Assembly: GCA_037965595.1 (NCBI GenBank)
Contig: CP150183.1
Coordinates: 1,426,001-1,490,000, forward strand
Length of the DNA: 64,000 nt
Reading direction: 5' to 3'
DNA from: Alkalihalobacillus sp. FSL W8-0930
GTDB taxonomy: Bacteria > Bacillota > Bacilli > Bacillales > Bacillaceae_D
Shown: positions 1 through 9,269 of the stretch, piece after piece
Layout of the letters: every line of letters begins with the position of its first letter
Numbering within the stretch: the first letter of the stretch is position 1
Position numbers and translations under genes: made by a program
The notes under the pieces: model-generated
Database searches by the model: none
The model's input: only the letters and a program-made list of their open reading frames with translations
What the model was told of the DNA's origin: nothing

Positions 1-1
1 A

Positions 2-640
2 CCTTTAAATATTCAAGAGCTTTACTTAGACAGTTTAAAAGCGATTGGGATTAATCCGCTTGAGCATGATATTCGTTTTGTTGAAGACAACTGGGAAAAC
101 CCTACACTTGGTTGCGCTGGTCTAGGGTGGGAAGTTTGGTTAGATGGCATGGAAATCACTCAATTTACGTATTTCCAACAGGTTGGCGGGATGGAAGCAA
201 GTCCTGTTTCAGCTGAAATTACGTATGGTCTGGAGCGTCTAGCTTCTTATATTCAAGACAAAGAAAATGTATTTGATCTTGAGTGGGTAGAAGGATTCAC
301 ATACGGGGACATCTTTAGTCAAGCTGAGTATGAACACTCTAAATATACGTTTGAAGTGTCTGACACATCAATGCTGTTTTCTCTTTTCCAGACGTATGAA
401 AAAGAAGCAGGGAGAGCATTAGATGAACAGCTTGTACTACCTGCTTATGATTACATTCTAAAATGTTCGCATAGCTTTAATCTTCTAGATGCGCGTGGAG
501 CGATTTCTGTTACAGAACGTACAGGATATATCGGACGTGTACGTACATTAGCTCGTCGTGCAGCGAGACTTTATTATGAAGAACGGGAACGTCTTGGTTT
601 CCCTCTGTTAAAAGAAAAGGAGGAGTCTAACCATGAGTAA
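2..640 (+). CDS. glyQ: Glycyl-tRNA synthetase alpha subunit, 5' end missing
   Basis: The frame is open from the window edge and ends at TAA 638-640, giving about 212 codons. The family is usually near 295 residues, so roughly 85 N-terminal residues are outside the window. The visible part includes the conserved segments [14 protein letters not shown] and [19 protein letters not shown], typical of the class II catalytic alpha chain of the two-subunit bacterial enzyme, which charges tRNA-Gly with glycine. Its last 8 bases overlap the start of glyS, as expected for a translationally coupled alpha-beta pair. Confidence 0.97.
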   Translation, partial: PLNIQELYLDSLKAIGINPLEHDIRFVEDNWENPTLGCAGLGWEVWLDGMEITQFTYFQQVGGMEASPVSAEITYGLERLASYIQDKENVFDLEWVEGFTYGDIFSQAEYEHSKYTFEVSDTSMLFSLFQTYEKEAGRALDEQLVLPAYDYILKCSHSFNLLDARGAISVTERTGYIGRVRTLARRAARLYYEERERLGFPLLKEKEESNHE

Positions 641-2711
641 ACATGATTTTCTACTTGAAATTGGACTTGAAGAACTGCCAGCACGATTTGTCACATCTTC
701 TATCAATCAACTCACACAATTAGTGGAAGAGTGGTTAAAAGAACAACGTTTAGCTTGTTCAGAAGTAAAAGGATTTGCGACTCCAAGACGATTGGCTATA
801 CAAATTACTGACTTAGAAGATAGCCAGCCAAACCTTGAAAGCGAGGCACGTGGTCCTGCCAAAAAAATTGCCTTAGCAGAAGATGGAAGCTGGTCAAAGG
901 CTGCACTTGGTTTTGCTCGCGGTCAAGGGGTTACACCAGATAACTTGTTTACACAGGAAGTAAAAGGAACGGAATATGTGTTTGCAAAAACGTTCCAAGA
1001 AGGAAAGAAAACAATTGAATTACTTCCACAATTAAAAGAACTTATTACATCTCTACACTTCCCGAAAAATATGAGATGGCATCATTATACTATGCGTTTT
1101 GCTCGTCCCATTCAGTGGATCGTCGCTTTATATGACAAGCAGGTTGTTCCATTTTCGATCACTTCTATTGAAACAGGAAATACAAGCCGTGGTCATCGTT
1201 TCCTTGGAAAAGACATCACAATTTCAAACCCAAGTGATTACCAAGAGCTTCTAAGAGAGCAATTTGTATTAGTTGATGCAACTGAACGCAAGCAAGTGAT
1301 TCGAGAGCAATTGAAGGAGCTAGCAGGACAAGAGGGATGGGTTATTCCAGTTAATGAAGACTTGCTAGAGGAAGTGACAAATCTCGTTGAGTGGCCAACT
1401 GCACTAAGTGGTCGATTCGAAGAAGAATTCTTGACTTTACCAAAAGAAGTTCTTTTAACAACGATGAAGGAACATCAACGTTACTTCCCAGTTGAGGATC
1501 AAGAAGGTAAACTTTTACCACATTTTATAACGGTTCGTAATGGAGACCGCAACCACTTGGAAAATGTAGCAAGAGGAAATGAAAAAGTATTACGTGCACG
1601 TTTTTCTGATTCTGCTTTCTTCTACAAAGAAGATCAAAAAATGGATATTGACGCGGCTGTAAAACAGCTTGATTCCATTGTGTATCATGAAGAGCTTGGA
1701 TCTCTTGGTGACAAAGTGAAGCGTATCAAGAGTATTGCAGAGAAATTAACTGCACAACCTGGGTTCGAAAACGTATCGATTAATCTTGTTCAACGAGCAG
1801 CTGAAATTAGTAAATTCGATCTCGTTTCACAAATGGTAGGTGAATTCCCAGAGCTCCAAGGCTTAATGGGAGAAGTATATGCACAGCACCTTGGTGAAAA
1901 CAAGGATGTAGCAAAAGCGATTCGTGAACATTATTACCCGCGTTTTGCCGGAGATAGCTTACCTGAATCAGACATCGGTCTTATTGTAAGTATGGCAGAC
2001 AAACTAGATACCATCGTTTCGTGTTTTGCCATTGGATTAATTCCAACAGGGTCTCAAGATCCCTATGCCTTAAGACGCCAAGCGTTAGGTCTTGTACAAA
2101 TGGCTCTTGAGAAGCAAATTGATCTTGGTTTTGATCAATTACTTGCACTTGCAGTTGAAACGGCTGAGGAAAAAGGATTAGACATAGCAAATAAAGAAGA
2201 AACACTAAACCAGCTTTATGAATTCTTTATGTTACGAATGAAACACGCATTGTCTGATAGAGGCATCGAGTATGATGTTATTGACGCTGTGTTAACAAGT
2301 GAGCAGGAGTCCATTCCTTGGGTATTCAAGAAAGCAGAGCTTCTGTCAAGTGTTCATAAGGAAGAGTCATTTAAAAAGGTTGTTGAAGCATTAAGTCGTG
2401 TCACAAACATTGCAAAGAAAGCAGAAGCGACTGTTACGATAGATCCTGACTTATTTGAGAAAGAGGAAGAAAACCAACTGTATGACCGATATGTTGAGCT
2501 TTCTGAACTCTTGAAGCAAGCAAAAGGTCAAGGCCAGGTAGACGCTGCCTATCAAGCACTAGAACAAACAGCTCCGGTTGTTCATGCATATTTTGAACAC
2601 ATTATGGTTATGTCCGACCAAAAAGAAGTAAAAGATAACAGACTTCAACTAATGAAACAACTGGCTCAAGAAATTGAAGACTTTGCGCAATTTAACAAGC
2701 TAGTTTTTTAA
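633..2711 (+). CDS. glyS: Glycyl-tRNA synthetase beta subunit
   Basis: A 692-residue protein of normal length for GlyS. It starts at ATG 633 behind an AAAAGGAGGAG ribosome binding site that lies inside the end of glyQ. The N-terminus [13 protein letters not shown] and the segment GHRFLGKDI are family hallmarks; the C-terminal third is the helical DALR-type anticodon-binding region. It forms the alpha2beta2 glycyl-tRNA synthetase with GlyQ in the cytoplasm. The overlap of 8 bp with glyQ supports coupled expression. Nothing unusual is seen. Confidence 0.98.
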   Translation: MSKHDFLLEIGLEELPARFVTSSINQLTQLVEEWLKEQRLACSEVKGFATPRRLAIQITDLEDSQPNLESEARGPAKKIALAEDGSWSKAALGFARGQGVTPDNLFTQEVKGTEYVFAKTFQEGKKTIELLPQLKELITSLHFPKNMRWHHYTMRFARPIQWIVALYDKQVVPFSITSIETGNTSRGHRFLGKDITISNPSDYQELLREQFVLVDATERKQVIREQLKELAGQEGWVIPVNEDLLEEVTNLVEWPTALSGRFEEEFLTLPKEVLLTTMKEHQRYFPVEDQEGKLLPHFITVRNGDRNHLENVARGNEKVLRARFSDSAFFYKEDQKMDIDAAVKQLDSIVYHEELGSLGDKVKRIKSIAEKLTAQPGFENVSINLVQRAAEISKFDLVSQMVGEFPELQGLMGEVYAQHLGENKDVAKAIREHYYPRFAGDSLPESDIGLIVSMADKLDTIVSCFAIGLIPTGSQDPYALRRQALGLVQMALEKQIDLGFDQLLALAVETAEEKGLDIANKEETLNQLYEFFMLRMKHALSDRGIEYDVIDAVLTSEQESIPWVFKKAELLSSVHKEESFKKVVEALSRVTNIAKKAEATVTIDPDLFEKEEENQLYDRYVELSELLKQAKGQGQVDAAYQALEQTAPVVHAYFEHIMVMSDQKEVKDNRLQLMKQLAQEIEDFAQFNKLVF

Positions 2712-2732
2712 GGTAAAGGGCGGTGAAATCCC

Positions 2733-3368
2733 ATCGAGCTATCTAGTAGGCAAGAACAAATCCTTAGTATCGTAAAAGAAAATGGCCCAATTACAGGTGA
2801 ACATATTGCTGAAAGGCTTTCATTAACGAGAGCCACTCTTCGGCCAGATTTAGCCATTTTAACCATGTCAGGCTATTTAGATGCAAGACCACGAGTTGGA
2901 TATTTTTATACTGGAAAGCAAAATGCCGAAATTCTATCTGATAAAGTAAAAACAATTACGGTAGATCATTATAAATCAAGGCCCGTGGTTGTGAATGAGT
3001 CTTCATCTGTTTACGAAGCCATTACAACGATGTTTTTAGAGGATGTTGGGACATTATTTGTAGTGGATAAGGATTCAACCCTTACAGGAGTGGTTTCAAG
3101 AAAAGACTTGCTTAGAGCAAGTCTTGGACAGAAGTCACTCGAAACCATTCCGGTGGGGATTATTATGACTAGAATGCCTAATGTAACAGTTTGTTATGAG
3201 GATGACTTTATTATAGACGTAGCAAAAAAGCTGATTTCAAAGCAAATTGATGGTTTGCCTATTGTAAGAAAAACAGATCATGGAAGTGGACTAGAAGTAA
3301 CTGGTCGTATTACGAAAACCAATATAACTAGTTTGCTTGTTGACCTCGCGAATAACGAATCTATTTAA
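2733..3368 (+). CDS. ccpN: CcpN-type transcriptional repressor with abnormal start
   Basis: The protein has an N-terminal helix-turn-helix (segments GPITGEHIAERLSL and TRATLRPDLAILTMSGYL) followed by two CBS domains, as in CcpN (YqzB), the repressor of gluconeogenic genes (gapB, pckA) in B. subtilis. The first in-frame ATG, at 2865, lies after the HTH and would delete it. In this frame TGA 2724 is followed by AAT CCC ATC, so no ATG, GTG or TTG precedes the HTH. A Shine-Dalgarno-like AAAGGGCGGTGA sits 6 bases before ATC 2733. Alternatively, removing one C from CCC 2730-2732 joins GTG 2723 in frame, giving M-K-S-I-E-L, the expected N-terminus. So the start is either a rare ATC or the gene carries a 1-base insertion (real or a sequencing error). 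Function is near certain; the start is not. Confidence 0.85.
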   Translation: MELSSRQEQILSIVKENGPITGEHIAERLSLTRATLRPDLAILTMSGYLDARPRVGYFYTGKQNAEILSDKVKTITVDHYKSRPVVVNESSSVYEAITTMFLEDVGTLFVVDKDSTLTGVVSRKDLLRASLGQKSLETIPVGIIMTRMPNVTVCYEDDFIIDVAKKLISKQIDGLPIVRKTDHGSGLEVTGRITKTNITSLLVDLANNESI

Positions 3369-3403
3369 GTGCAACGTGTGCTTAAGTGAAGGAGAGTTCT
3401 GAT

Positions 3404-4216
3404 GTGGAAATGACATACCGTCCGATTGTCTACGTAGTATCTGACTCTGTAGGGGAGACAGCAGAGCTTGTTGTGAAGGCTGCTGTCAGTCAGTTTAGTG
3501 GATCTGGAGTTGAACTAAGACGCATTCCTTACGTAGAAGACAAAGGTACAATTGAAGAGGTTATTTGTTTAGCGGCAGAAGCAAAAGCACTTATTGCTTT
3601 TACTTTGGTTGTGCCGGACATGAAGAACTATTTACTGCAAAGAGCCAAAGAAGAACAAGTCGAAACGGTGGATATCATTGGACCGATGCTACAAAAGGTT
3701 TCAGAGCTTACAAATGAGAAGCCTAGATACGAGCCTGGGGTGATTTACCGGTTAGATGAAGATTATTTCCGAAAGGTCGAAGCAATAGAATTTGCAGTTA
3801 AATATGATGATGGTCGAGATCCAAGAGGAATCATTCGTGCGGATGTTGTGTTAATTGGTGTATCTCGTACATCTAAAACACCGTTATCCCAATACTTAGC
3901 TCACAAGCGTCTAAAGGTTGCAAATGTACCACTTGTGCCTGAGGTTGAACCACCAGAGGAGCTCTTTAAAATCTCTCCAAACAAATGTATTGGACTTAAA
4001 ATAAGTCCTGAGAAACTAAACAGTATTCGTACGGAACGATTAAAAGCCTTAGGTTTAAAATCAGAAGCCAACTACGCAAACATTAACCGAATTAAAGAAG
4101 AACTTGCTTATTCTGAAAAGGTTATGAGTCGCATAGGATGTCCTGTAGTCGATGTATCAAATAAGGCCGTAGAAGAAACCGCTAATTTAATCTCTAATAT
4201 GTTTCAACGTAAATAA
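3404..4216 (+). CDS. yqfL: Kinase/pyrophosphorylase of the PPSR (DUF299) family, YqfL
   Basis: About 270 residues. The start GTG 3404 is chosen because AAGGAGAG at 3389-3396 is 7 bases upstream; ATG 3410 and GTG 3386 are alternatives. [13 protein letters not shown]-like N-terminus, RDPRGI and the P-loop-like segment [11 protein letters not shown] identify the bifunctional PPDK/PEP-synthase regulatory family. In B. subtilis YqfL lies beside ccpN and modulates CcpN-dependent gluconeogenic repression; the adjacency is kept here. It is followed by a strong terminator, so glyQS-ccpN-yqfL probably form one operon. Confidence 0.93.
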   Translation: MEMTYRPIVYVVSDSVGETAELVVKAAVSQFSGSGVELRRIPYVEDKGTIEEVICLAAEAKALIAFTLVVPDMKNYLLQRAKEEQVETVDIIGPMLQKVSELTNEKPRYEPGVIYRLDEDYFRKVEAIEFAVKYDDGRDPRGIIRADVVLIGVSRTSKTPLSQYLAHKRLKVANVPLVPEVEPPEELFKISPNKCIGLKISPEKLNSIRTERLKALGLKSEANYANINRIKEELAYSEKVMSRIGCPVVDVSNKAVEETANLISNMFQRK

Positions 4217-4225
4217 TTTTAAAAA

Positions 4226-4270
4226 GGAAGCTCTTAATGTTTTTTTATGAACATTAAGAGCTTCCTTTAT
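4226..4270 (+). terminator. Rho-independent terminator after yqfL
   Basis: A perfect 16-bp inverted repeat (GGAAGCTCTTAATGTT at 4226-4241 with its complement at 4250-4265) closes an 8-base loop and is followed by TTTAT. It ends the glyQ-yqfL transcription unit. Confidence 0.9.
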
Positions 4271-4301
4271 CACTCTATTTAACACAGTTAAGATAAAACT
4301 C

Positions 4302-4330
4302 TGTTCAAATGACTATTTATTACGTATAAT
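4302..4330 (+). promoter_or_regulatory. Candidate sigma-A promoter for yqxD-dnaG-sigA
   Basis: A perfect TATAAT lies at 4325-4330 in AT-rich DNA just after the yqfL terminator. The matching -35 is weak (TGTTCA at 17 bp or TTCAAA at 15 bp). The 4271-4559 stretch has no convincing gene. A second candidate, resembling a sigma-H promoter, is GCAGGATTT 4523-4531 with GTGGAATGA 4544-4552 (12-bp spacer), overlapping the yqxD start region. Confidence 0.4.
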
Positions 4331-4559
4331 AAAGAATTGTGATTTAAAGTTTATTTCATATTTAAATGGTCTATTTTTATATGAGAACAAATAAATTTGA
4401 AAAGTCAAGACTTTTTCCGGTTTTTTTGGTAATGATAGTAAGGGATACTTTAAAAAGAATACGCCAAAAAAGATGTCATTTATTCCAGGTTTCGACGAAA
4501 TTCAACTTTTTCTGCTTATGTAGCAGGATTTTTTTAAGGGAGTGTGGAATGAACATACT

Positions 4560-5015
4560 ATGGATCAAACAAAGAGGGCAATTCACCTTTATGTTGATGC
4601 AGATTCCTGTCCAGTAAAAGATGAGATCTTAACCTATCGATTCGAACCTGATATTAAGATTGTGTTTGTGATGTCTTATGCTCACATGATGATACTTCCT
4701 CCTGAAGTAGGCCAAGTCATGGTGGATTCAGACAAAGAAGCTGTAGACCTTTATATCATGAATCATGTGACGCGAGGCGATGTTTGTGTCACTCAGGATC
4801 ATGCTTTAGCTTCACTTCTGCTTAAAAAAGGAGTGATCGCTTTGTCACCGCGTGGAGATAGATATCTTGAGGAAACCATTGAATTTCTTCTACAGGTTCG
4901 ACATCAATCTGCAGAAAAACGTAGAAGAGGCATTCGAACGAAGGGTCCAAAACCTTTTACAGCAGAGGATCGTAACCATTTTGTAAAAGAATTAAAGATT
5001 ATTTTGCAAAAATAG
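4560..5015 (+). CDS. yqxD: YaiI/YqxD family protein (DUF188)
   Basis: About 151 residues with the family signature VDADSCPVKDEI near the N-terminus, then VTQDHALASLLLKKG and an Arg/Lys-rich C-terminus. The family has a PIN-like fold; its biochemical role is not established. The start is uncertain: ATG 4560 gives a typical N-terminus, while GTG 4542 overlaps the AAGGGAG ribosome binding site (about 4536-4542), which is rather far (17 bases) from 4560. As in B. subtilis it heads the dnaG-sigA unit. Confidence 0.88.
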   Translation: MDQTKRAIHLYVDADSCPVKDEILTYRFEPDIKIVFVMSYAHMMILPPEVGQVMVDSDKEAVDLYIMNHVTRGDVCVTQDHALASLLLKKGVIALSPRGDRYLEETIEFLLQVRHQSAEKRRRGIRTKGPKPFTAEDRNHFVKELKIILQK

Positions 5016-5083
5016 AAGGAAAACAGAAAAAAAACTCGAATCTTATTGTCTTGTGGTTGATTTTACTATGAACGGTGATGTAT

Positions 5084-6886
5084 ATGAGTACCCGAATACC
5101 TGAGGAAACAATTGAGCAGATTCGTAAATCAAGCGATATTGTAGATGTAATCAGTCAGTATGTACAACTAAAAAAGCAAGGAAAGCAATATACAGGATTG
5201 TGCCCGTTCCATGGCGAGAAATCACCATCTTTCTCGGTATCTCCCGAGAAGCAGGTGTATCATTGTTTTGGCTGCGGGGCAGGCGGCAATGTGTTTACCT
5301 TTCTTAGAGAGCATGAAGGATATTCATTTACTGATTCTGTGAAACATCTAGCGGACCTTGCAAGTATTTCACTTCCAGAGACTGTGTATCAAAGCAGTGG
5401 GTCAGCTTCAGAAAACCGATATACTCAGCTTTATAAAGGACACGAGGAAGCAGCCGTTTTTTATCACAGAGTCTTCACGCTTACTGATGAGGGAAAGCCA
5501 GGACGAGAGTATGCTGCAACGAGAGAATTTACGAAGAGTCAGATTGATCACTTCCAGATGGGGTTTGCACCAATAGGCTGGGAAAATCTTTCTACGTTCC
5601 TACAGAAAAAAGGGTTTAAACCGACCGACATGGTAGAAGCAGGACTGCTAGCTGAGCGAGAGCAATCCGACGGAGTATACGATCGGTTTAGAAGTAGGCT
5701 GATGTTTCCTATATGGGATGCGCAGGGTAGAGTTGTTGGATTTAGTGGAAGACAAGTAGGCGAAGGAAAGCCAAAGTACTTAAACAGTCCAGAAACACCT
5801 ATCTTTCAAAAAAACAAGCTTCTGTATGGTCTGCATTTAGCAAGAGCAGAGATTCGAAAATCAAATGTAGCTGTTTTATTTGAAGGAGCAGCTGATGTGG
5901 TGGCTGCCTGGGGCGCAGGAGTAACCAACGGTGTAGCTACACTCGGTACGGCGCTTACGCCGGAACATGCTAAGCTCCTTAGGCGAAATGCTGAGACCGT
6001 ATTAATTTGCTATGACTCAGACCAGGCAGGTCAAAGTGCTGCCTTCCGTTCTGCTAGCGTCTTAGAGCAGGCTGGATGTATGGTGAGTATAGCGAACATG
6101 CCAGTAGACCTTGATCCCGATGACTACATCAAAACATACGGTGCCGAACAGTTTCAAGCAGATGTAATAGGGAACGGTCAAACAGTGATGGCATTTAAGA
6201 TGAAGTATCTTCGTCAGGAGAAAAATCTCCAAGATGAAGGAGAACGAATGGTCTATATCGAAGAAGTATTACAAGAGCTTGCAAAGCTTCCTCGAGCTAT
6301 AGAGCGAGATCATTACTTAAGACAGATTGCTGACGAATTTTCTTTATCGCTAGATGTTCTTAAAGAAGAGCAATATCGGATGTATAAGGAATCTAAGACC
6401 ACGTATACTGCTAATGAGAATCTTGAAAAACAAGTCGTTCGCAAGCCTAGACAGCTCAAACATAAGAAGTTATTACCGGCTTATCAAAATGCTGAGCGCA
6501 TGTTACTTGTTCACATGATGAATGATGAGGAGCTTGCTTGGCGAATTCAAGAGCGTTTGGGTTCTGCATTTAATGTGGATGAACATCAAGCTCTTTACGC
6601 TTATTTACTTGCTTATTATGGAAAAGGAAATGAGGCAAGCCCAAGAGAGTTCTTGCAGAGTATCGAGGATCCTGGTATCGTGCGACTAGCATCGGAGCTT
6701 TCAGCTATGACTGTTAATGTTGATTGTTCTGATGAGGAATTGGAAGATTACGTCAAACAGATTGAGAACTATCCAAAAAGGGTATTAATAGAGCAGAAGG
6801 AAATTGAATCGAAGCTTGAACAAGATCCAATTTCACAAGCCAGGTTATTAATAGAAATCCAGCAGCTAAAGAGAGAGCTTTCTTAG
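5084..6886 (+). CDS. dnaG: DNA primase
   Basis: About 600 residues, normal for Bacillus primase. The N-terminal CHC2 zinc finger shows C40, H43, C61 and C64 (LCPFHGEKSPSF ... YHCFGCGAGG). The catalytic TOPRIM domain follows, with EGAADVV near residue 263 and the acidic motif CYDSDQAG near 310. The C-terminal 150 residues are the helicase-binding domain. It makes RNA primers for replication with the replicative helicase. ATG 5084 is preferred (GGTGAT upstream), though GTG 5075 and ATG 5078 are in frame. It sits in the macromolecular-synthesis cluster between yqxD and sigA. Confidence 0.97.
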   Translation: MSTRIPEETIEQIRKSSDIVDVISQYVQLKKQGKQYTGLCPFHGEKSPSFSVSPEKQVYHCFGCGAGGNVFTFLREHEGYSFTDSVKHLADLASISLPETVYQSSGSASENRYTQLYKGHEEAAVFYHRVFTLTDEGKPGREYAATREFTKSQIDHFQMGFAPIGWENLSTFLQKKGFKPTDMVEAGLLAEREQSDGVYDRFRSRLMFPIWDAQGRVVGFSGRQVGEGKPKYLNSPETPIFQKNKLLYGLHLARAEIRKSNVAVLFEGAADVVAAWGAGVTNGVATLGTALTPEHAKLLRRNAETVLICYDSDQAGQSAAFRSASVLEQAGCMVSIANMPVDLDPDDYIKTYGAEQFQADVIGNGQTVMAFKMKYLRQEKNLQDEGERMVYIEEVLQELAKLPRAIERDHYLRQIADEFSLSLDVLKEEQYRMYKESKTTYTANENLEKQVVRKPRQLKHKKLLPAYQNAERMLLVHMMNDEELAWRIQERLGSAFNVDEHQALYAYLLAYYGKGNEASPREFLQSIEDPGIVRLASELSAMTVNVDCSDEELEDYVKQIENYPKRVLIEQKEIESKLEQDPISQARLLIEIQQLKRELS

Positions 6887-6935
6887 AAAGCCAACAAATG
6901 ATGTTACGTTTTGAACAATGGAAGGAGGGGATCGC

Positions 6936-8051
6936 ATGGCAGATAAACCACTACGTCCAGTTACGGAAGGTGAATTATCCATCGATCAAGTGAAAGAACA
7001 ATTAGTGGAGGTAGGCAAAAAGCGTGGAGTTTTAACGTATGCTGAAATCACAGAAAAGATGGCGAGCTTTGAGCAAGATGCTGAACAAATGGATGAGTTT
7101 TTCGAGTACCTTGGTGAGCAAGGTATTGATCTACAAAACGAGTCTGATGAAGGTCCAAGTTCTCCTGAAGCAGCCAAAGAAGAAGAGTTTGATCTAAACG
7201 ATCTTAGCGTGCCTCCTGGCATTAAAATAAATGACCCTGTACGTATGTACTTGAAGGAAATTGGTCGTGTTCAACTCCTATCAGCAGCTGAAGAAATTGA
7301 ACTCGCTAAACGAATCGAACAAGGTGACGAGGAAGCGAAAAGACGCCTTGCAGAAGCAAACCTTCGTTTAGTTGTTTCCATTGCCAAACGTTATGTTGGT
7401 CGAGGAATGCTGTTCTTAGATTTAATTCAAGAAGGAAATATGGGACTTATCAAGGCTGTTGAAAAGTTCGATTTCCAGAAAGGTTTTAAATTTAGTACGT
7501 ATGCTACGTGGTGGATCCGTCAAGCGATCACTCGTGCAATTGCTGACCAAGCACGTACCATTCGGATTCCTGTTCACATGGTTGAAACCATCAACAAGCT
7601 AATCCGAGTTCAAAGACAGCTTTTACAGGACTTTGGTCGTGAACCAACTCCTGAAGAAGTAGCAGAAGAAATGGAGTTAACACCAGAGAAAGTACGTGAA
7701 ATTCTTAAGATTGCTCAAGAGCCCGTTTCCCTTGAGACACCAATTGGTGAAGAAGATGATTCTCATTTAGGAGATTTCATCGAAGACCAAGAGGCGCTAG
7801 CTCCTTCTGATGCTGCTGCATATGAGTTATTAAAAGAGCAGTTGGAAGACGTTCTTGATACGTTAACAGATCGAGAAGAAAATGTTTTACGTCTACGTTT
7901 TGGACTTGATGACGGTCGTACAAGAACGCTTGAAGAAGTAGGAAAAGTCTTTGGTGTTACGCGTGAGCGTATCCGTCAAATTGAAGCAAAAGCCCTGCGT
8001 AAGCTTCGTCACCCAAGCAGAAGCAAACGTTTAAAGGACTTTTTAGAATAG
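6936..8051 (+). CDS. sigA: Primary RNA polymerase sigma factor SigA (RpoD)
   Basis: 371 residues, the same length as B. subtilis SigA. Region 1.2 ([15 protein letters not shown]), region 2 ([32 protein letters not shown]) and region 4.2 ([20 protein letters not shown]) are all present. The start is ATG 6936, 5-6 bases after AAGGAGGGG at 6922-6930; the earlier ATG 6918 is upstream of that site. It is the housekeeping sigma factor that directs RNA polymerase to the TTGACA/TATAAT promoters seen throughout this window. Confidence 0.99.
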   Translation: MADKPLRPVTEGELSIDQVKEQLVEVGKKRGVLTYAEITEKMASFEQDAEQMDEFFEYLGEQGIDLQNESDEGPSSPEAAKEEEFDLNDLSVPPGIKINDPVRMYLKEIGRVQLLSAAEEIELAKRIEQGDEEAKRRLAEANLRLVVSIAKRYVGRGMLFLDLIQEGNMGLIKAVEKFDFQKGFKFSTYATWWIRQAITRAIADQARTIRIPVHMVETINKLIRVQRQLLQDFGREPTPEEVAEEMELTPEKVREILKIAQEPVSLETPIGEEDDSHLGDFIEDQEALAPSDAAAYELLKEQLEDVLDTLTDREENVLRLRFGLDDGRTRTLEEVGKVFGVTRERIRQIEAKALRKLRHPSRSKRLKDFLE

Positions 8052-8064
8052 GTTGTATCTAAAA

Positions 8065-8098
8065 AGGGTTTACTCCAATTGGGGTAGGCTCTTTTTTT
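8065..8098 (+). terminator. Terminator after sigA
   Basis: AGGGTTTACTCC 8065-8076 pairs, with some G-T wobbles, with GGGGTAGGCTCT 8081-8092 around an AATT loop and is followed by a run of T. Confidence 0.85.
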
Positions 8099-8115
8099 AA
8101 TGGTTGGAGGCAAAA

Positions 8116-8643
8116 ATGGACAAACAGCGAAGAGAGATTATCATCAATGAAATTCACTATTGGCAAAAGACAAAACTTTTGCCAGAACAGCAGTGTCACT
8201 ATTTGCTTGCCTTATATAGCGAAGGAGAAGATGAGCTGCCTGAACAGCATGAAACGAAACGAGCTAAGATGATCCCATTTATTTTATTTACTCAATTTTG
8301 TTTCTTAATCTCCGTCTTTATTCTATATTTTACTGATTTTGAAAGTGGTTTGCAAATAGGCCTTTTAACTTTACTAGTCCTTTTAACGTTTTTTACTTGG
8401 TTTAAAAGGCGGGACCATGCAATGGAATCGGCTATTCACTTGCTTATGCTTACAATGATTTTATTTGTTTTTTTTCTCTATTCCTCATTTACAACATGGA
8501 CTGAGATTCCGACTCAAGCTGTAATTTTCTTATTTGTGGTTATCTGGCTAGGGCTTGGTCTGAAAATGAAGCAAAAAATCTTTTATTTGATCGCCGCTTT
8601 TATGACAGCAGTTGCCATACTTATTTTCTTTTTTTATCAATAA
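8116..8643 (+). CDS. Small membrane protein of unknown function
   Basis: About 175 residues. A soluble, charged N-terminus of some 60 residues (MDKQRREIIINEIHYWQKTK onward, likely helical) is followed by four to five hydrophobic segments ending in IFFFYQ. ATG 8116 is chosen because GGAGG lies 5 bases upstream. The N-terminal helix plus membrane helices resembles the layout of DUF2157-type proteins, but I do not recognise the family with confidence. It lies between the sigA terminator and the cytochrome gene. Confidence 0.75.
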   Translation: MDKQRREIIINEIHYWQKTKLLPEQQCHYLLALYSEGEDELPEQHETKRAKMIPFILFTQFCFLISVFILYFTDFESGLQIGLLTLLVLLTFFTWFKRRDHAMESAIHLLMLTMILFVFFLYSSFTTWTEIPTQAVIFLFVVIWLGLGLKMKQKIFYLIAAFMTAVAILIFFFYQ

Positions 8644-8739
8644 CGACCAGATTTTAAAACTTGTCCTTTTCAGATATACGCTTTTCAAGTAAACTATAAG
8701 AGACGCACGTGAAAAGATTGTACATAAGGTTAACGAGAA

Positions 8740-8755
8740 TTGTAAACGTCATCTT
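8740..8755 (+). promoter_or_regulatory. Candidate catabolite-responsive element (cre) before the cytochrome gene
   Basis: TTGTAAACGTCATCTT matches the CcpA consensus WTGNAARCGNWWWCAW with two mismatches. It lies 18 bases before the cytochrome c start, where a bound CcpA would block the transcript. This is a pattern match only. Confidence 0.35.
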
Positions 8756-8772
8756 TTGGGAGGGTCCGCATT

Positions 8773-9156
8773 ATGAAAGGAAGTCCACTTATACCTTTTG
8801 CACTTATTGCTTTAATCGGTATTGTTTTAATGGCAGTGATGTCGGCTTACGGAGTATTTGAACGAAACGCTCTTGAAGAGGAAGAGAACGGGACAGGTGA
8901 ACAGGAAACGGTCGAAATCGATGATCCAATCGCTGCAGGGGAAGAACTTGCTCAGCAATCCTGTATCAACTGTCATGGTGGTGACTTAGCTGGTGGTTCT
9001 GTAGGACCTGCAATTAATGGTCTTGATGGTGACTATTCAGTAGAAGAAATTTCTGATATTATTCAAAACGGAATTGGCTCCATGCCACCACAAACGCAAT
9101 ATAGTCCAGAAGAAGCTGATGCGATTTCTGAGTACTTACTATCGATTTCTGAATAA
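8773..9156 (+). CDS. cccA: Membrane-anchored cytochrome c550
   Basis: 127 residues. Residues 5-28 form one membrane anchor, then an acidic linker of some 25 residues (30-55) leads to a class I cytochrome c domain. The haem site is C64-x2-C67-H68 and the likely sixth ligand is M104 in GSMPPQ. This layout and the position after sigA match CccA of B. subtilis, which carries electrons between the bc complex and caa3-type oxidase on the outer face of the membrane. The acidic linker would suit an alkaliphile but is not proof. A GGGAGG site precedes ATG 8773. Confidence 0.93.
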   Translation: MKGSPLIPFALIALIGIVLMAVMSAYGVFERNALEEEENGTGEQETVEIDDPIAAGEELAQQSCINCHGGDLAGGSVGPAINGLDGDYSVEEISDIIQNGIGSMPPQTQYSPEEADAISEYLLSISE

Positions 9157-9164
9157 TTCTTTTG

Positions 9165-9207
9165 AAACTTCCTTTCGTGCGAATCATGCCACGTGAGGAA
9201 GTTTTTT
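9165..9207 (+). terminator. Terminator after cccA
   Basis: AAACTTCCTTTCGTG 9165-9179 pairs with CACGTGAGGAAGTTT 9190-9204 (two mismatches) and is followed by TTT. Confidence 0.85.
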
Positions 9208-9222
9208 CGTTAGAATGAAATA

Positions 9223-9231
9223 TGGTATGAT
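9223..9231 (+). promoter_or_regulatory. Extended -10 promoter for trmK
   Basis: TGGTATGAT is an extended -10 element (TGnTATAAT type) 38 bases before trmK and just after the cccA terminator. No good -35 is seen at 17 bp. Confidence 0.5.
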
Positions 9232-9269
9232 GAGTAACGGTAAACCAACAATGTAAAGGTGATATAAAA

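Noticed and set aside
4366-4617. 83-codon plus-strand frame upstream of yqxD
   Set aside because: It overlaps the real yqxD start in another frame, has no ribosome site and has composition of random AT-rich DNA.
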